The notes: generated by a model not told the origin, from the sequence alone. A stretch of 64,000 nt of DNA from Reticulitermes speratus (GCA_021186555.1 JAJKFL010000005.1:40451135-40515134), one strand, 5' to 3'. Numbered from the stretch's first letter, positions 47,500-58,614 are shown. Numbers and translations: made by a program.

Positions 47500-48130
47500 G
47501 TCAGTTTATTGTACCAACTAAATGCACACTACTGTTCACATTTGAACGGTTTACATATACATCTCCGACATGTTTCGGTGCCAATGCACCATCTTCAGGG
47601 AGCACGTGATGCCAAGTTTAAAACCAACTGTCAGTAAAATGTACAACTTATATTATTATTATTATTATTATTATTATTCAAGGTGTCCTTATTAATTATT
47701 TAAGTAATTTTTATTTGTTTGTTTGCTTTGGTTGTGTTTTGTTTCATTTTTGTCCTGTTTATTATCCGTTGTTATTTGTGTTTTTATGTTGTGCTGTTTC
47801 TGTAATTGGCCATCTGGCTGTTGACTCGGCACATTAATAAATTAGAATTGAATTGAAGTATTATTATTATTATTATTGTTTTAGTGTTTTAACTGTATGC
47901 ATTTTAAAATAATATACTTTGTACATTTTATACGATAGTGATATCACCAACGCAGCCTACCGAAATGTGGAACCATATAAGAAAGTGGTCTGTTTACTGA
48001 CAGCTGGTTTTAAACTTGGCATAACGTGCTCCCTGAAGATGGTGTATTGACGCCGAAACATGTCGGAGCGATATATGTAACATTCATATGTGAATAGAAG
48101 TGTGCATTTAGTTGGTTCAATAAATTGACT
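47500..48130. mobile_element. Foldback element with hammerhead-like core and inserted sequence
   Basis: The left arm (47500-47650: GTACCAACTAAATGCACAC, GACATGTTTCGGTGCC, CACCATCTTCAGGGAGCACG) pairs with the right arm (47985-48130: CGTGCTCCCTGAAGATGGTG, GGTTCAATAAATTGAC). The right arm has CTGAAGA (48033), a GGTGT/ACGCC hairpin and GAAAC (48055). About 330 bp of AT-rich sequence, flanked by (ATT)n runs at 47651-47678 and 47861-47877, separates the arms. No target duplication was found. The 94-codon minus-strand frame over the right arm is not supported as a gene. Confidence 0.75.
47690..47865 (+). mobile_element. Possible retroposon 3' end nested in the foldback
   Basis: TGTAATTGGCCATCTGGCTG then TTGACTCGGCACATTAATAA and an AATTG-repeat ending look like a non-LTR retroposon 3' UTR, and the (ATT)n runs on both sides could be its target. 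This is by resemblance only; there is no coding evidence. Confidence 0.35.
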
Positions 48131-48792
48131 ATAACCGAGATGTTTCTTAAAATTTATACATATCTCTCTAGGCTTAATGCTTATTTGCTGTAGGTACAAT
48201 CTGTATTTTGTAAAGTTAGGCAACACTAGCCTACCGCACACTGGGACGGACGCAATTAGACAGCGGCTCGGAACAGAGTGTCTGAGGAAATGTTCTGACC
48301 CAACAAACTATACAATCTGTACTCTTCCAGCACGACGAAGCCGATAAAAGCAAGGAGAATGACAAGGGCTGATGGGATATGACGTACAGGGGAGACGAGA
48401 AGTATGTACACAATTTTAGCAGAACAGCCTGAAGGGATGGGCCACCAGCGAGACACATGCATAGACAGGAGAGAGTGTTACATTCTAATTCACACTGAAG
48501 GAATGTCACGAAATAGTAAGCAGCTAATTTAAATGTTCAGAATAAAGGCAAGTGGCGCACTCCTGTGACGAAGTAACAAGCCTCCGAGTTCCATACATGG
48601 GGACTATTGGCTTCTAAACAGGACTCTGGCAGAAATAAGTAAAATTACAAATACTGAACTGCATAAAAATGAAAATAATAATTACCGTTTGCACTTCTCT
48701 AATTAAGCACAATATTAAAAATGATCGAAATGAACTCATTGCAATGTTCGGATTTTATGTTATGCAAGAAGATATGAGTGATGAGTCATTTT
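48131..48792. other. Unassigned sequence
   Basis: No gene or repeat family recognised. Confidence 0.4.
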
Positions 48793-49041
48793 GGTAAAGG
48801 TAAATTACACCCTAGAACAGGCATAAAGGCTTGGAGGGGGAGGAGAGGTATAGCTGTACTCTTTCTTTAACCTCGGCGCTAGATGTGAGTGAGTGGTCAA
48901 CGCCAAGCCCCGGCCACTTTATCCCCAGGAACGAGGCACGGTACCTATCGTCCAGGAGGCCGGGTGGCCCGCAGGGCCGGTCTGGACGGGTGCGAAAAAT
49001 GTCGCCCTCACCTAGATTCGATCCCCGGACCGTCCAGCCCA
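48793..49041 (-). mobile_element. SINE-B copy, truncated in the tRNA head
   Basis: AGGTAAATTACACCCTAGAA, AGGTATAGCTGTACTCTTTC, CCCCGGCCACTTTATCCCC, GCCGGTCTGGACGGGTGCGA and B-box inverse ATTCGATCCCCGGACC. Sequence stops at CCAGCCCATA, before the A-box. Confidence 0.88.
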
Positions 49042-49949
49042 TAAAATTTCATATCAAATACAAAGTAAGAGTTTCGTCATAAGGGAAACCACAACAAAAT
49101 TTAACACTAAATTTGGAGTAGGCCCTCTAATATTATCTTATACGTCCAAGCTGTTGACCAAGTTCATACAACAAAATATTCTTACAGACTGACAAACAGA
49201 TCCGATCGTAACAGCAGGTACTGTGCATTAAACTGACACAGCCACGTCTGACTTCCAGAACAATAAAATAATAATATGGAAATACTGGCCCTAAGTTCCC
49301 TTTCTACGTTAACGGACATTCATTTGCTTTATACGTCTAAATAGAGTACTTTAAATGGATGGCTCCTTAAGTCTTCCATCCAGACCAAATTACTTTCATT
49401 ACGACAGCACTATATATTTTTATCTTTATGGCTGACAGTATTATTACGTAGTTTGTTTTCAACTCTGCTTCCATCCTCCTTCAATATCATACGCACGCTT
49501 TATTGGTTTTACTTTCTTTATACTCAGTAAATATCATCGTGGTGCTTTTTTATATTACATATACAATGCTGGCAAAGTAATCTAAAAATACAGATTTATT
49601 GATTGGACAATATCAGCTACTGCTTCATGTTCACGACGTACATTTGTTACGCCGAAAGGAATATCTGTCGTAAAACAGAACACTGAAGCTCCAATAGGAG
49701 CCAGTACGGAGTTTGGTTCAGAAGTACATGCAGAGAAAACTAAGCCACACGTGAGGCTGTGTTTGTCACACTGGTGATTGGGAAGAACGCTGTTTTCTGA
49801 GGCGTACCGCCGTTCGGTCATGTAGAAATTTAGGGACATTTACACAGGACTACATGGCGTCACACACCAGAATACAGCGTAATTCAAGCAGAATGTTCAA
49901 GTGTCGTCACCAGAATAAACCCAGAATGTGACTTTAGATAATAAATTAC
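49042..49949. other. Unassigned sequence
   Basis: An 85-codon minus-strand frame (49582-49839) has no recognisable domain. Confidence 0.4.
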
Positions 49950-50243
49950 CTGTCCAATTACAGGCCTGGACAGGCCCTGACGGCTCCAAAAGGTTGAGGC
50001 TCCCAGAATTTCTAGACAATTGGCACATGAAGGTGGCAAGGTTGTCAGCCCTATGCACCGGCGCCTTTACCCCCCGAGATACTCCTGGTACTGATTTCTG
50101 TTAAGAGGCTGAATCGATCCCAGATCCATAGCGGGAAGGAAGGATTACAACAATGAAAAATCCAAATAAATCCATCGGGAATCGAACCCGCGAACCTCCG
50201 ACTTGTAGCGCAGTGCCTCAAAAAACTGAGCCACCGCCTACAC
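49950..50243 (-). mobile_element. SINE-C, tRNA-derived
   Basis: The minus strand starts with the tRNA-like GGCGGTGGCTCAGTTTTTTG, CACTGCGCTACAAGTCGG and B-box GCGGGTTCGATTCCCG. A body follows with AGTACCAGGAGTATCTCGGG and GGTAAAGGCGCCGGTGC, and the end TGTAATTGGACAGGTAATTT. GATAATAA occurs near both ends (about 49937 and 50248), a possible target duplication. The body shares its centre with SINE-B although the tRNA head differs. It is not a functional tRNA: the stems are disrupted and it is fused to the SINE body. Confidence 0.75.
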
Positions 50244-51455
50244 CGTGGATAATAATAGGGAATCCCCTTTTTTCAGGACATTCTGAACAGGAAACCTATC
50301 AGACAAATGTTTACCTACATACCTAGGCTGATACGTGCATATTAAATTAATGTAGTCTCGGTATTTGGTGCATGCTAAAATACACATTACATTAAACAGC
50401 ACTTTAAGAAGAAAAAAGAGGATCAGACATATATAGTTTTGTATCCTATACAAGGTTCCTTATGTAAACAACATCGTATTTTTGGACATGCTGTAGCAGA
50501 ACAACAAAACGTAATCCTACTGTAACCTCAACTGGAATTTCTCCCCGTTCAGTCTTCTCTCTTCCCTCACCTGGCCACAACCTAACATTTCTCCCGGGAG
50601 GGCCTTAGTGGTCCCCATTACCACAAACATGTAGCCCATTCTCCTCTCTTCTCCAAATTTGTGACCTAATTCCATTCAGCAGGATACGTGCATAAAGTGG
50701 TTCTTCGTGTCCTCCCAAGTAATTTGTTACCTGCGGCAACGGTGAAGAAAGTCGGCTGGTATCACTAAAATATCTCCGAAGTTATACTGCTTCCGAATTT
50801 TACATCGATGAAAAATGGACTAAATTGTAGTAGAAGCTTCATACTTCATGTGGAATTACATAAATTTCTTGAAACGGACGACGACTGAACGTAAAAACAT
50901 CTATAATGTAAAGCACGTAAAATGATAAAACACAAGGAAATCGAGAAGTGTAAAAATGCTGCAATATACAATAACAAATTTCATAATCTTAGCACTTTTT
51001 ACATGTTTTATAATTCATTCAGTTAAAGTAGAATTTGCACTTGTCAAGCGACGTTTTAGATTAAACAGGCCAACTATAAATGCAAAGAAAAAGTTAAAGA
51101 ATTATCACGGAAATGAGAACAAACTGACCACTCTACACAAAACTGGTTCCCAAGTGATTTGAGTACCAAATGAAGCAGAAAAATAAAAGACAGCTATAAG
51201 GAAATAAAATAAGAAATGTTGTAATAAATGGGACAATGAAATTAAAGTTAAAAAGAAAGTAACAGAGCAAGACATGTATGACAAATTGTGCCGTAATAGA
51301 ACCACAGTGATGATGTAGTTCATAACGCATATGTCATACAAAACACTGAGATTATTTAAAACAAATCTATACCAATGGAATGACAGTGACACTGCAGTTT
51401 ATATTGCGCATGTTGTGCGAAACACTTGGCAAATGCAAAATAATAGCCTTAAACT
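50244..51455. other. Unassigned AT-rich sequence
   Basis: No gene or transposon recognised, apart from the start of a diverged duplication at 51399. Confidence 0.4.
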
Positions 51456-51462
51456 GATTATA
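51399..51462. repeat. Diverged duplicate, copy 1
   Basis: GCAGTTTATATTGCGCATGT ... GCAAAATAATAGCCTTAAAC aligns with 52022-52090 at about 75% identity by eye. The copies are separated by about 620 bp, most of it a hAT-like insertion. Confidence 0.55.
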
Positions 51463-51463
51463 C

Positions 51464-51909
51464 CAGTACTTTTCAAACGGTGGTACACGTACCACTGGTG
51501 GTAAGCGGACGGTCGCTTGCTGATACGCGAAGAAATTTTGGAATTACTTTTCTTTCAATACGTAATATTTAGAAACGTCAGTTGCACTATAAAAATTGTT
51601 TTAAAAGTGTTTAAGTATACAGAAAAAAATTTATAAACTGTATATCAAGATGATATTTCATTGTTCGAATATAAATACAGATTCTCCTCTGTCGCCTAAT
51701 CGCGTTAAATTAGAAAAGTAGCAACTTCGATATTTGAGGTTTCCACAGCGTTGTTGTGTCGCTGGTGACAACGAAACATCCCGGAAGACCAATACTCGTA
51801 TTTGCAGTATCCAGTGGTAAGGGTACATGTTTTTGATAGTGGTACGTGCATGCCTACATGTTTTGTATTGTAACAGTGGCCCGCGAGAAAGAGGATTTGA
51901 AAAGGACTG
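51464..51909. mobile_element. hAT-like non-autonomous element 2
   Basis: Starts CAGTACTTTTCAAACGGTGG and ends with the inverse of CAGTCCTTTTCAAATCCTC. Flanked by GATTATAC (51456-51463) and CATTATAC (51910-51917), an 8-bp target duplication with one mismatch. No transposase frame. A different family from 1224-1665. Confidence 0.8.
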
Positions 51910-52021
51910 CATTATACTACTGCAATCAGCGTGACGTAGCCATTTTATTGTAAATATTGTATACAGCACTTTATAAATGCGAAGTAATACCAGTAAAATT
52001 AAAATGCATAAAAAACCAATG

Positions 52022-52090
52022 CAATTTACACTGCATATGTTGAAAGACGCAGTCTGAAAATGTAAAATAATAGCATTAAACTCACTATAA
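52022..52090. repeat. Diverged duplicate, copy 2
   Basis: GCAATTTACACTGCATATGT ... GTAAAATAATAGCATTAAAC corresponds to 51399-51462. Confidence 0.55.
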
Positions 52091-53514
52091 TAAAGTAGTC
52101 ACCGTGACGCAACAGATCTGACTGCAACTATTGTGCGTAGGAGTTTGAAATTCAATACAGTGACACTGAACTCAAAATGGCAACAAAATCATCGTGATTC
52201 TGAAGTGTTAATTACACCTACTGCACAAAGCACTTTGAAAATACAATTAAATGACACTCAAGTTACTGAATTAATAAATAAGATAATCGTGATGTTGAAG
52301 TTTTATTTACACACATAAGAAACATTGTGGAAATGGCAGTAAGACAATAATCTCACTACATTAATGAAGAAAACAACATACACACAGAGCGTAACTGTCA
52401 TTAATTATTATACAATTAACCGGCATTAATTACACGGATCTCCGTACCACGTGTAAGTTTTGCTCACAGCCTCAGGATACAGTTTAAGTTATCACATTAT
52501 ATCACTAACAGTGCTGCCACCTATCATTCAGTGTGTGAAGTGTAATTGTCTGTGTATTACATGAACTTCAAGAGTCCCGTGTGGAATGATAATTAACATG
52601 TTTCCATATTTAAACGCTTTGGGAACACTAAAATATGTTCCCATACAACAGAGTGCAAAGGTGTACTAAGAACTTTACACATAACAGGCAAATAAATGAA
52701 GCAAAGCTTCCGTTTTATATACCTTTATCATCTCTATCCGTCATATAGGAATAAAGTTTTTTTTAGTAAGAAAAGGCAAGATTATGAGACCTGCATGAAT
52801 GTACGTCTGTTTCCCACCAGAACCTTTTAACTAACTAACGTATTTTATTGAAACTTATAACGAATATAGGTCCAGTAGTGTTTCTTTAATTATTTTCCAT
52901 ACAAACATAACGAAAATAACAGAAGTGTTAACGCCTGCGGTACGAATCAACTGTATAGGAACTTTGTCAGGATGTTCCTGTCATTACAACACATGTGTAC
53001 AGCAAAGTCCGTCCTGGTAATTTATAAAAATAATTACGTCAATATGACAAAGTAACACGCTTGTCATGTGTCTATAGTAAGTACATGAAGCGTTATGAAA
53101 TTACATAAACTTCTTCCTAATGACCACGTCACAGTAAAATCGTAGTCTATCATATTTTGATGCATCGATGTCTCCACGTTTCCTTCTCCGTATGAAATGA
53201 AATAAAGACGAATAACTGATTGTAAACCGAAAGTTTCATTATACCAACTACGCCAGAAGTCACTGTGTACCTACGATAGACAATTAACTTATTCAGAGAG
53301 CCCCTCTATATTAACATATTTCTCATATTTACTTAAGTTACAACAATAAAATAACATTGCCTGAGAAAGGCAGAGGGTTCGTCGCGTAGGCCATAATACT
53401 AGGAATGAGGTAGTTTCGTCGTTTGTAGTATAGGTGCACAATGACTTTTGGCGCACTCTGTATAACTAGCCAGATATCAACACTTTGTCGGTTTCCAGCG
53501 ATATTTTAAAATCT
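52091..53514. other. Unassigned AT-rich sequence
   Basis: No gene or repeat family recognised. Confidence 0.4.
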
Positions 53515-53661
53515 CTTCGCGGTGGTGTTGAATGTTGTAGTCTTATGGAATATTAAGCTATGTCGACTGCCTGACCTGTAAGAAAAAGGTACTAAAATCC
53601 TGCGAAACATCGGTAACTACTCGTTACTCGACATGGCGTAACATCCCATAAGACGAATATT
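53515..53661. mobile_element. CGCCGCG-family foldback, degraded
   Basis: GTAGTCTTATGGAATATTAA and the inverse GTAACATCCCATAAGACGAA form the outer arms. GCGAAACATCGGTAACTACT keeps the GAAAC core. Much of the left arm is deleted. Confidence 0.5.
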
Positions 53662-53872
53662 TACTTGCCTGTTCATTGGTTTGACGTGCTCCCCCTCCCC
53701 CTCAGTCACTTACCACTAAAGATGATCAGTCGTCATACTTTCGGTCATGCAACTAATAACATATAATGATAAAGGGAATTTTACAGGATATCATATGTAA
53801 CTTTCTGGGGGCTGGGTCATCCTTCAGAAGCTGACATTCACTAAGCTACTTAACTACTATACCGCGTTTTAT

Positions 53873-53974
53873 GTTACCTAACACCTCCACATAATGCCTA
53901 GGTTAAGAATGAGTGGAGCTTACCTCTGCTTCTCCTATATGCCTTCATGACATGGGCAAGGAAGTCACCTTTAT
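53873..53974 (+). mobile_element. SINE-B 3' tail fragment
   Basis: CTAGGTTAAGAATGAGTGGA then GCTTACCTCTGCTTCTCC and CCTTCATGACATGGG followed by GTCACCTTTAT match the end of SINE-B. Head and body are absent. Confidence 0.6.
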
Positions 53975-54622
53975 GTCACCTGAACTTTCGTTATCGTGCT
54001 GAGATAAGTTAACTCCCTCACAGCACACTATTTCATTATCGGTTTTAACACTATCCTTCTATTAATATGTACAAAACCAACTATTAAGTTTCACGTTATA
54101 GTCACAGTATATTATGCGGAATGAAGCGTTTAAAGCAAAGCAGCCTACACGTTTCTTACCAGAAATTGCTGTTGGTTCCAGGAAGCATGACAGAGCAATT
54201 TACGGGCCTGTATGTAGTTCGAATACGAAAGCGCATGAAGGTGCAAGTGTCATGCATTTCATGACGATTGAACACGGTGTGCAACATCAAGCGATGTTCC
54301 AAGTGCTTTGACATTACAGTAATTAAAATGAATGCAACATCGCCTCACACGCACGTCAAAAACAACGTTGCATTTTACCGCACGTAAGAAACGAAGTGTA
54401 TTAAGGAGAAGTAGAATTGGGATTCTCGACTCTCTCCAGCCCGATGAAATTGCCCTCCATGAAGTAACGTACCGATGCGGTGAAGTGACTCAGTGCTGGA
54501 GTGGACACACCTCTGTGGGTGTATGTGTGTGTGTCAAACTGTTGGTTATCAATGCAACTATCACGTACCGGCCACTCAGGCGAGCTACTTCACTTATGAT
54601 GTGGTAATCAAATCCCAACGCG

Positions 54623-54872
54623 ACTTCAGGCTTCCGCCGCGATGTAGATGAGACCTGCGCTCTTCTGGGATATTGAGCAGCGTTGAGTGGTAGTTCTGTA
54701 CGGAAGTTTCGGGACAACCTATCGGTCCCATCTTCAAGGGTCAAGACGTCCAAAAAGAAAGCATTTCTTGTTGGATTTCTTGGCCCTTGAAGATGGGACC
54801 GATAGGTTGTCCTGAAACGTCGGTACAGAACTACCACTCAACGCTGCGCAATATCCCAAGAGAGCGCAGATC
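54623..54872. mobile_element. CGCCGCG-family foldback, best-preserved copy
   Basis: The arms pair almost perfectly: GTGGTAGTTCTGTACGGAAG and TTTCGGGACAACCTATCGGT against the inverse in 54793-54860. The outer left end is TTCAGGCTTCCGCCGCGATG. TTGAAGA (54787), a GGGAC/GTCCT hairpin and GAAAC (54814) lie on the plus strand. The minus strand of the left arm has GGGAC/GTCCC and GAAAC. TCAAATCCCAACGCG (54608-54622) and TCAAATCGTAACGAG (54873-54887) may be a decayed target duplication. The frames through it are not genes. Confidence 0.8.
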
Positions 54873-54887
54873 TCAAATCGTAACGAG

Positions 54888-55265
54888 TAAATATGAAACA
54901 CTAAGGGAACCACTAAAGGAATTTTCATGAAATTTGACACTGGCGATTTGTACAATTTGTTGGTCCATTCCATTTCTGATTAAGTAGGCCAAAAGGGACC
55001 GACCCTACATGTGCTTCTTCGCCTATGCCGAGCACAATGTGCTAAACATTGACCGGTGCTAAAAATGCTTCGAAAGAAAGCGGCAGAGGAAAATGGAAAA
55101 CGCATTTTATTCTCGATAAAACTTTTCCCGTGATTTTCGTAAATTGCGAGATCATTAAACAAGAATTGTTCATAAATACGAGTCTTCCTGGCATAAACGA
55201 AGACTGCCGAACTCTCTAAATTGGCGTTCCGAATATACTCGATGACCGCCGCAAAGTTTAACGTC
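54888..55265. other. Unassigned sequence
   Basis: A 97-codon minus-strand frame (54980-55273) has no recognisable domain. Confidence 0.35.
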
Positions 55266-55350
55266 GCTAACAACTACCAACCTAAGCCGCGCAATATCCC
55301 AGGAGAGCGAAGGCCTCAACTACACCGCGGTGGAAGCCTGAAATCTGCCC
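55266..55350. repeat. CGCCGCG foldback, right half only
   Basis: AACAACTACCAACCTAAGCC, GCGCAATATCCCAGGAGAGC and CCGCGGTGGAAGCCTGAAAT match the right arm and end of the 54.6 and 38.1 kb copies; the left half is missing. Confidence 0.6.
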
Positions 55351-56097
55351 AGCCTCATACTGGAAAGTGCTGTATAACATTTAAGTATTACTTACTTAGG
55401 TATCATAACTGAAAAAGCATTAGCTACAGATAGATTTTTAAAACACAGAAACCAATTTTAACAACCTGACTTTGCAGGGAATCACCAGACGGTGTTCCAC
55501 GCATTACCGGGTCATATTCACGATAAGCTTGCTTTAACACAGACTTGTGGTTACATCGCGATTTACAATGGCATGTTGCAAATAGGCAGGTTTCGGGATT
55601 TGACGTTAACATATAACGGCCCATGTATATATCGCTCTTGCACTAACACACTGGTTGACATTATGGCAATGACGTAAAATGATACCCCTGAAGCACAATT
55701 GGGTTGCTATAATTATCAAATAATAGCATATAAGTGTACATACGCAAGCCCTTAGTGCTCCCAGACGTAGTTACACGAAACTGATAAAAACTGAGATTTG
55801 ATTTAAATCTTGTTTCAGACTAAAGCAATATTGAATTATCGGTCTCTTGCACATTACTGCATACAAAGAGGACTTGTAACATATCTATGTTTATATGAAT
55901 TCACGATAATTATGACTGACTGATCAGTTACCTTAGCTGCCTGTACAAAACGCTGCAATGTACCACACAGAATTTCAATTTGAAGAAACTAACAAGTGAC
56001 GTAATTACATCGACTGTATACAATCGAACGCACACTAGGCAAAACTTTAAACCTAGCACGAATATAGTATTTCGGATTGAGAATGTCAGTGTATGTT
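55351..56097. other. Unassigned AT-rich sequence
   Basis: No gene or repeat recognised. Confidence 0.4.
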
Positions 56098-56111
56098 GAA
56101 GAAATGCATTT

Positions 56112-56375
56112 TTTTTTTGTATGGCTCGACAGCCCTATATGGGCCTGGGCCTCCTCGTTTCGTCGAGGTTTCATGATCACACACATTTTAGACACACCAC
56201 AGTCGGTAGGACTCCTCTGGACGAGGGACCAGCTCGTCGCAGAGACCTCTACCTGACATCACACAACACTCACAAGAGACAGACATCCATGCCCCCGGTG
56301 GGATTCAAACCCACGATCCTAGTAAGCGAGCGGCCGAAGACCCACGCCTTAGACAGCACGGCCACTGGGATCGGC
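56112..56375 (-). mobile_element. SINE-A copy, young, 14-bp target duplication
   Basis: A full-length minus-strand element from GCCGATCCCAGTGGCCGTGC to GGCTGTCGAGCCATAC plus an A-rich tail. The B-box has one change (GGTTTGAATCC). GAAGAAATGCATTT flanks both ends (first copy from 56098, second 56376-56389), an intact retroposition signature. It is near identical to 32389-32668, so both derive from a recently active source. The 105-codon plus-strand frame is not a gene. Confidence 0.95.
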
Positions 56376-56389
56376 GAAGAAATGCATTT

Positions 56390-57693
56390 ATTACGATTAA
56401 ATAAATTACACATCAATGACTTCAAATTACAAACATAGTGTATGAAAATTTAAATGTGCTACATATGAAACAGACAGAGATGAAAATAGGGGGAATTTAA
56501 CATTTTGCTTGTGTGTTTATACAACTGTGTGCTTATTCTGGCAACCTTATGTAGTTGCAAATGTTTCGTTCATCCTGCCTTTGGAATACGACAGTTAAAA
56601 AGTTTCTTGTATCTAATTCAGTGACAGACCTCGGGAAATGTGGCAAATCGGGATTTCAGGGTTACAATTAAATGCATATTCAAGTGTGCAAAAATGTGTA
56701 TGTTTATTACATACAGATAATCGAGAATATTTTAACAATTGTCTCATGGTGGAGATATAGAGAATTCGCAACTAAAATTTCACACATAACACAATCTATT
56801 TCCATTCCTATCACTTTACACCTACCTTTATGTACCTCATTTTTAGTTCACATTAGCTTCATAAGGATTAAACTCACGTGTGCTTAATTATTTCGTGGAT
56901 ATTCACCTCCCACTTCATTTCATGCAATATGACGACATCAATCAACAGTTGAATTCAGCCTTCGCAAGTACACTACGCACGGACGCTTGAATTATATGAT
57001 AAAGCCGCACTACAAATTTGGCCAGTTCTCTCTTCCTGCACGTTCTAATATTCTTATTATCTGTCATTAATTACAGATTCCCTGAGTAATAGTACCTTTA
57101 AGTGCACAAGGATCTTCGTTGTGCCAAATTTCAATTTGTACCCGCTGTGCAATGCGTCGATAAGAAAGTTCTCTGTGCTGGAACACATCGTTAGGTCTTC
57201 TTATATCGAAAGGTCGATACCAGAGCTTTCTGCGTTATCACACCGATAATTTAAATGCGCTGTATATTAATATTGGCCTATATAAAAAAGACTGTCTAAG
57301 CTTTGAATAAAGCAGTCGTCTTCAACCTCCGACCGCTTTAATCTGAGGAAAGAGCCTTCTGTGTACAATTTACAGGCTGAAGGATAGGCCAAAGTAAACG
57401 GTCTGGACATAGTAGCGAAGAAAATATCCTAACACTGCTAAAGGTTAAACCTACTCTCGCCAAGCCCCTAATTAATTTCACTTCTGATCTATTCAAAATT
57501 CAAAGCATTCCCGAATGAATGAAAATTTCGACAGAAGAAGACAGGAACACCTTCAGTCTGGTACGTTCCTTTGACGGTGTTCATAAAATGGAAGCATTTC
57601 TTACAGAGGCCATTTCGGGAGATGGATAAACTTTCATCTTCAAACGACTCACTACGATATCTCCAATGTTTATGTAACTGCTTAACAATTCTT
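56390..57693. other. Unassigned AT-rich sequence
   Basis: No gene or repeat family recognised. Confidence 0.4.
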
Positions 57694-57706
57694 ATTTCCA
57701 CAGTTA

Positions 57707-57988
57707 AAAGTGAAGTTCTCCCTAGAACAGACCACGAAGGCCCAGAGGGGGAGTAGAGGTATAGCTCTACTCCTTCTTTAACCTCGGTGCTAGATGGGGG
57801 TGGGTGGTCACCTCCACTCCCCGGCAGCTTTACCCCCGGGAATGACCCGGTACCCATTGTACAGGAGGCTGGGTGGGCCCCAGGGCCGGTCTGGACGGCT
57901 GCGAAAAATCTCGCCCCCACCGGGATTCGATCCCTGGACCGTCCAGCCCGTAGCAAGTCGCTATACCGACTATGCTATGCCGGCCCAC
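57707..57988 (-). mobile_element. SINE-B copy, young, 13-bp target duplication
   Basis: The best full-length SINE-B. The minus-strand head is GCCGGCATAGCATAGTCGGT, the B-box inverse GATTCGATCCCTGG, the body GGTACCCATTGTACAGGAGG and CAGCTTTACCCCCGGG, and the tail inverse GAGTAGAGGTATAGCTCTAC. ATTTCCACAGTTA flanks it (57694-57706 and 57989-58001). Frames of up to 155 codons through it on both strands are repeat-derived. Confidence 0.93.
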
Positions 57989-58001
57989 ATTTCCACAGTT
58001 A

Positions 58002-58381
58002 TTATTTCTATTACTATTATTCGGTGCACTCGGCTGGAACAGAATGGGTTCTAACATCCGTTCTCAAAACTCATTATTTGCAGCCACTCATTCAGTGGGT
58101 CCTCATACAGATAAAGTCTTCGCACAGCTCTCACACCGCTCTTCTATTAAAATTTACTATACGGTTGGATCCTACAGACTAGGAAGCGATTTTGTGTATG
58201 TATTATCATAAACCTTCATGAAGAATATGTGGGCCATGAAATATTAGACAAATGCCTTACTACAAAAATTTAGAGAAAATTTCATTCAAGGTGATTTTCT
58301 TTTCAAATCCGTACATCTACGTCGGAAGTTACACAACTACCCACTTCAAGCTCAGTGGTAAATATGTGCACCACTTGCTAA
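58002..58381. other. Unassigned sequence
   Basis: No gene or repeat recognised. Confidence 0.4.
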
Positions 58382-58383
58382 TA

Positions 58384-58614
58384 CAGTAGAACCCCCGTAT
58401 CCGCGGTTTACCGCGACCTGAAAATATTAACACATTCACTGCCAAAGTCGACCATGGTCGATTTCAGTATTTACGTTTTAATTTGCCAGCGTCGATTTTA
58501 GTCGATATAAAGTTTACTCTGCGCTTTTATATATAGGGTTCGCTACTATCCGCAGTTTTGGGCATCCGCGGTAGGTCTTGGAATTATCACCCGCGGATAC
58601 GGGGGGGACTACTC
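58384..58614. mobile_element. pogo/Tigger-like MITE 1
   Basis: Starts CAGTAGAACCCCCGTATCCG and ends with the near inverse (CGCGGATACGGGGGGGACTA). TA dinucleotides flank it at 58382-58383 and 58615-58616. Termini of the CAGTAGAMCC...CCG type are typical of pogo/Tigger elements. It is 231 bp with no coding capacity. Confidence 0.8.

Noticed and set aside
50160..50243. Functional tRNA gene
   Set aside because: A and B boxes are present but stems are disrupted and the unit continues into a SINE body.
57489..57956. 155-codon minus-strand frame as a gene
   Set aside because: Its conserved half is SINE-B sequence, seen in other copies with stops and frameshifts.
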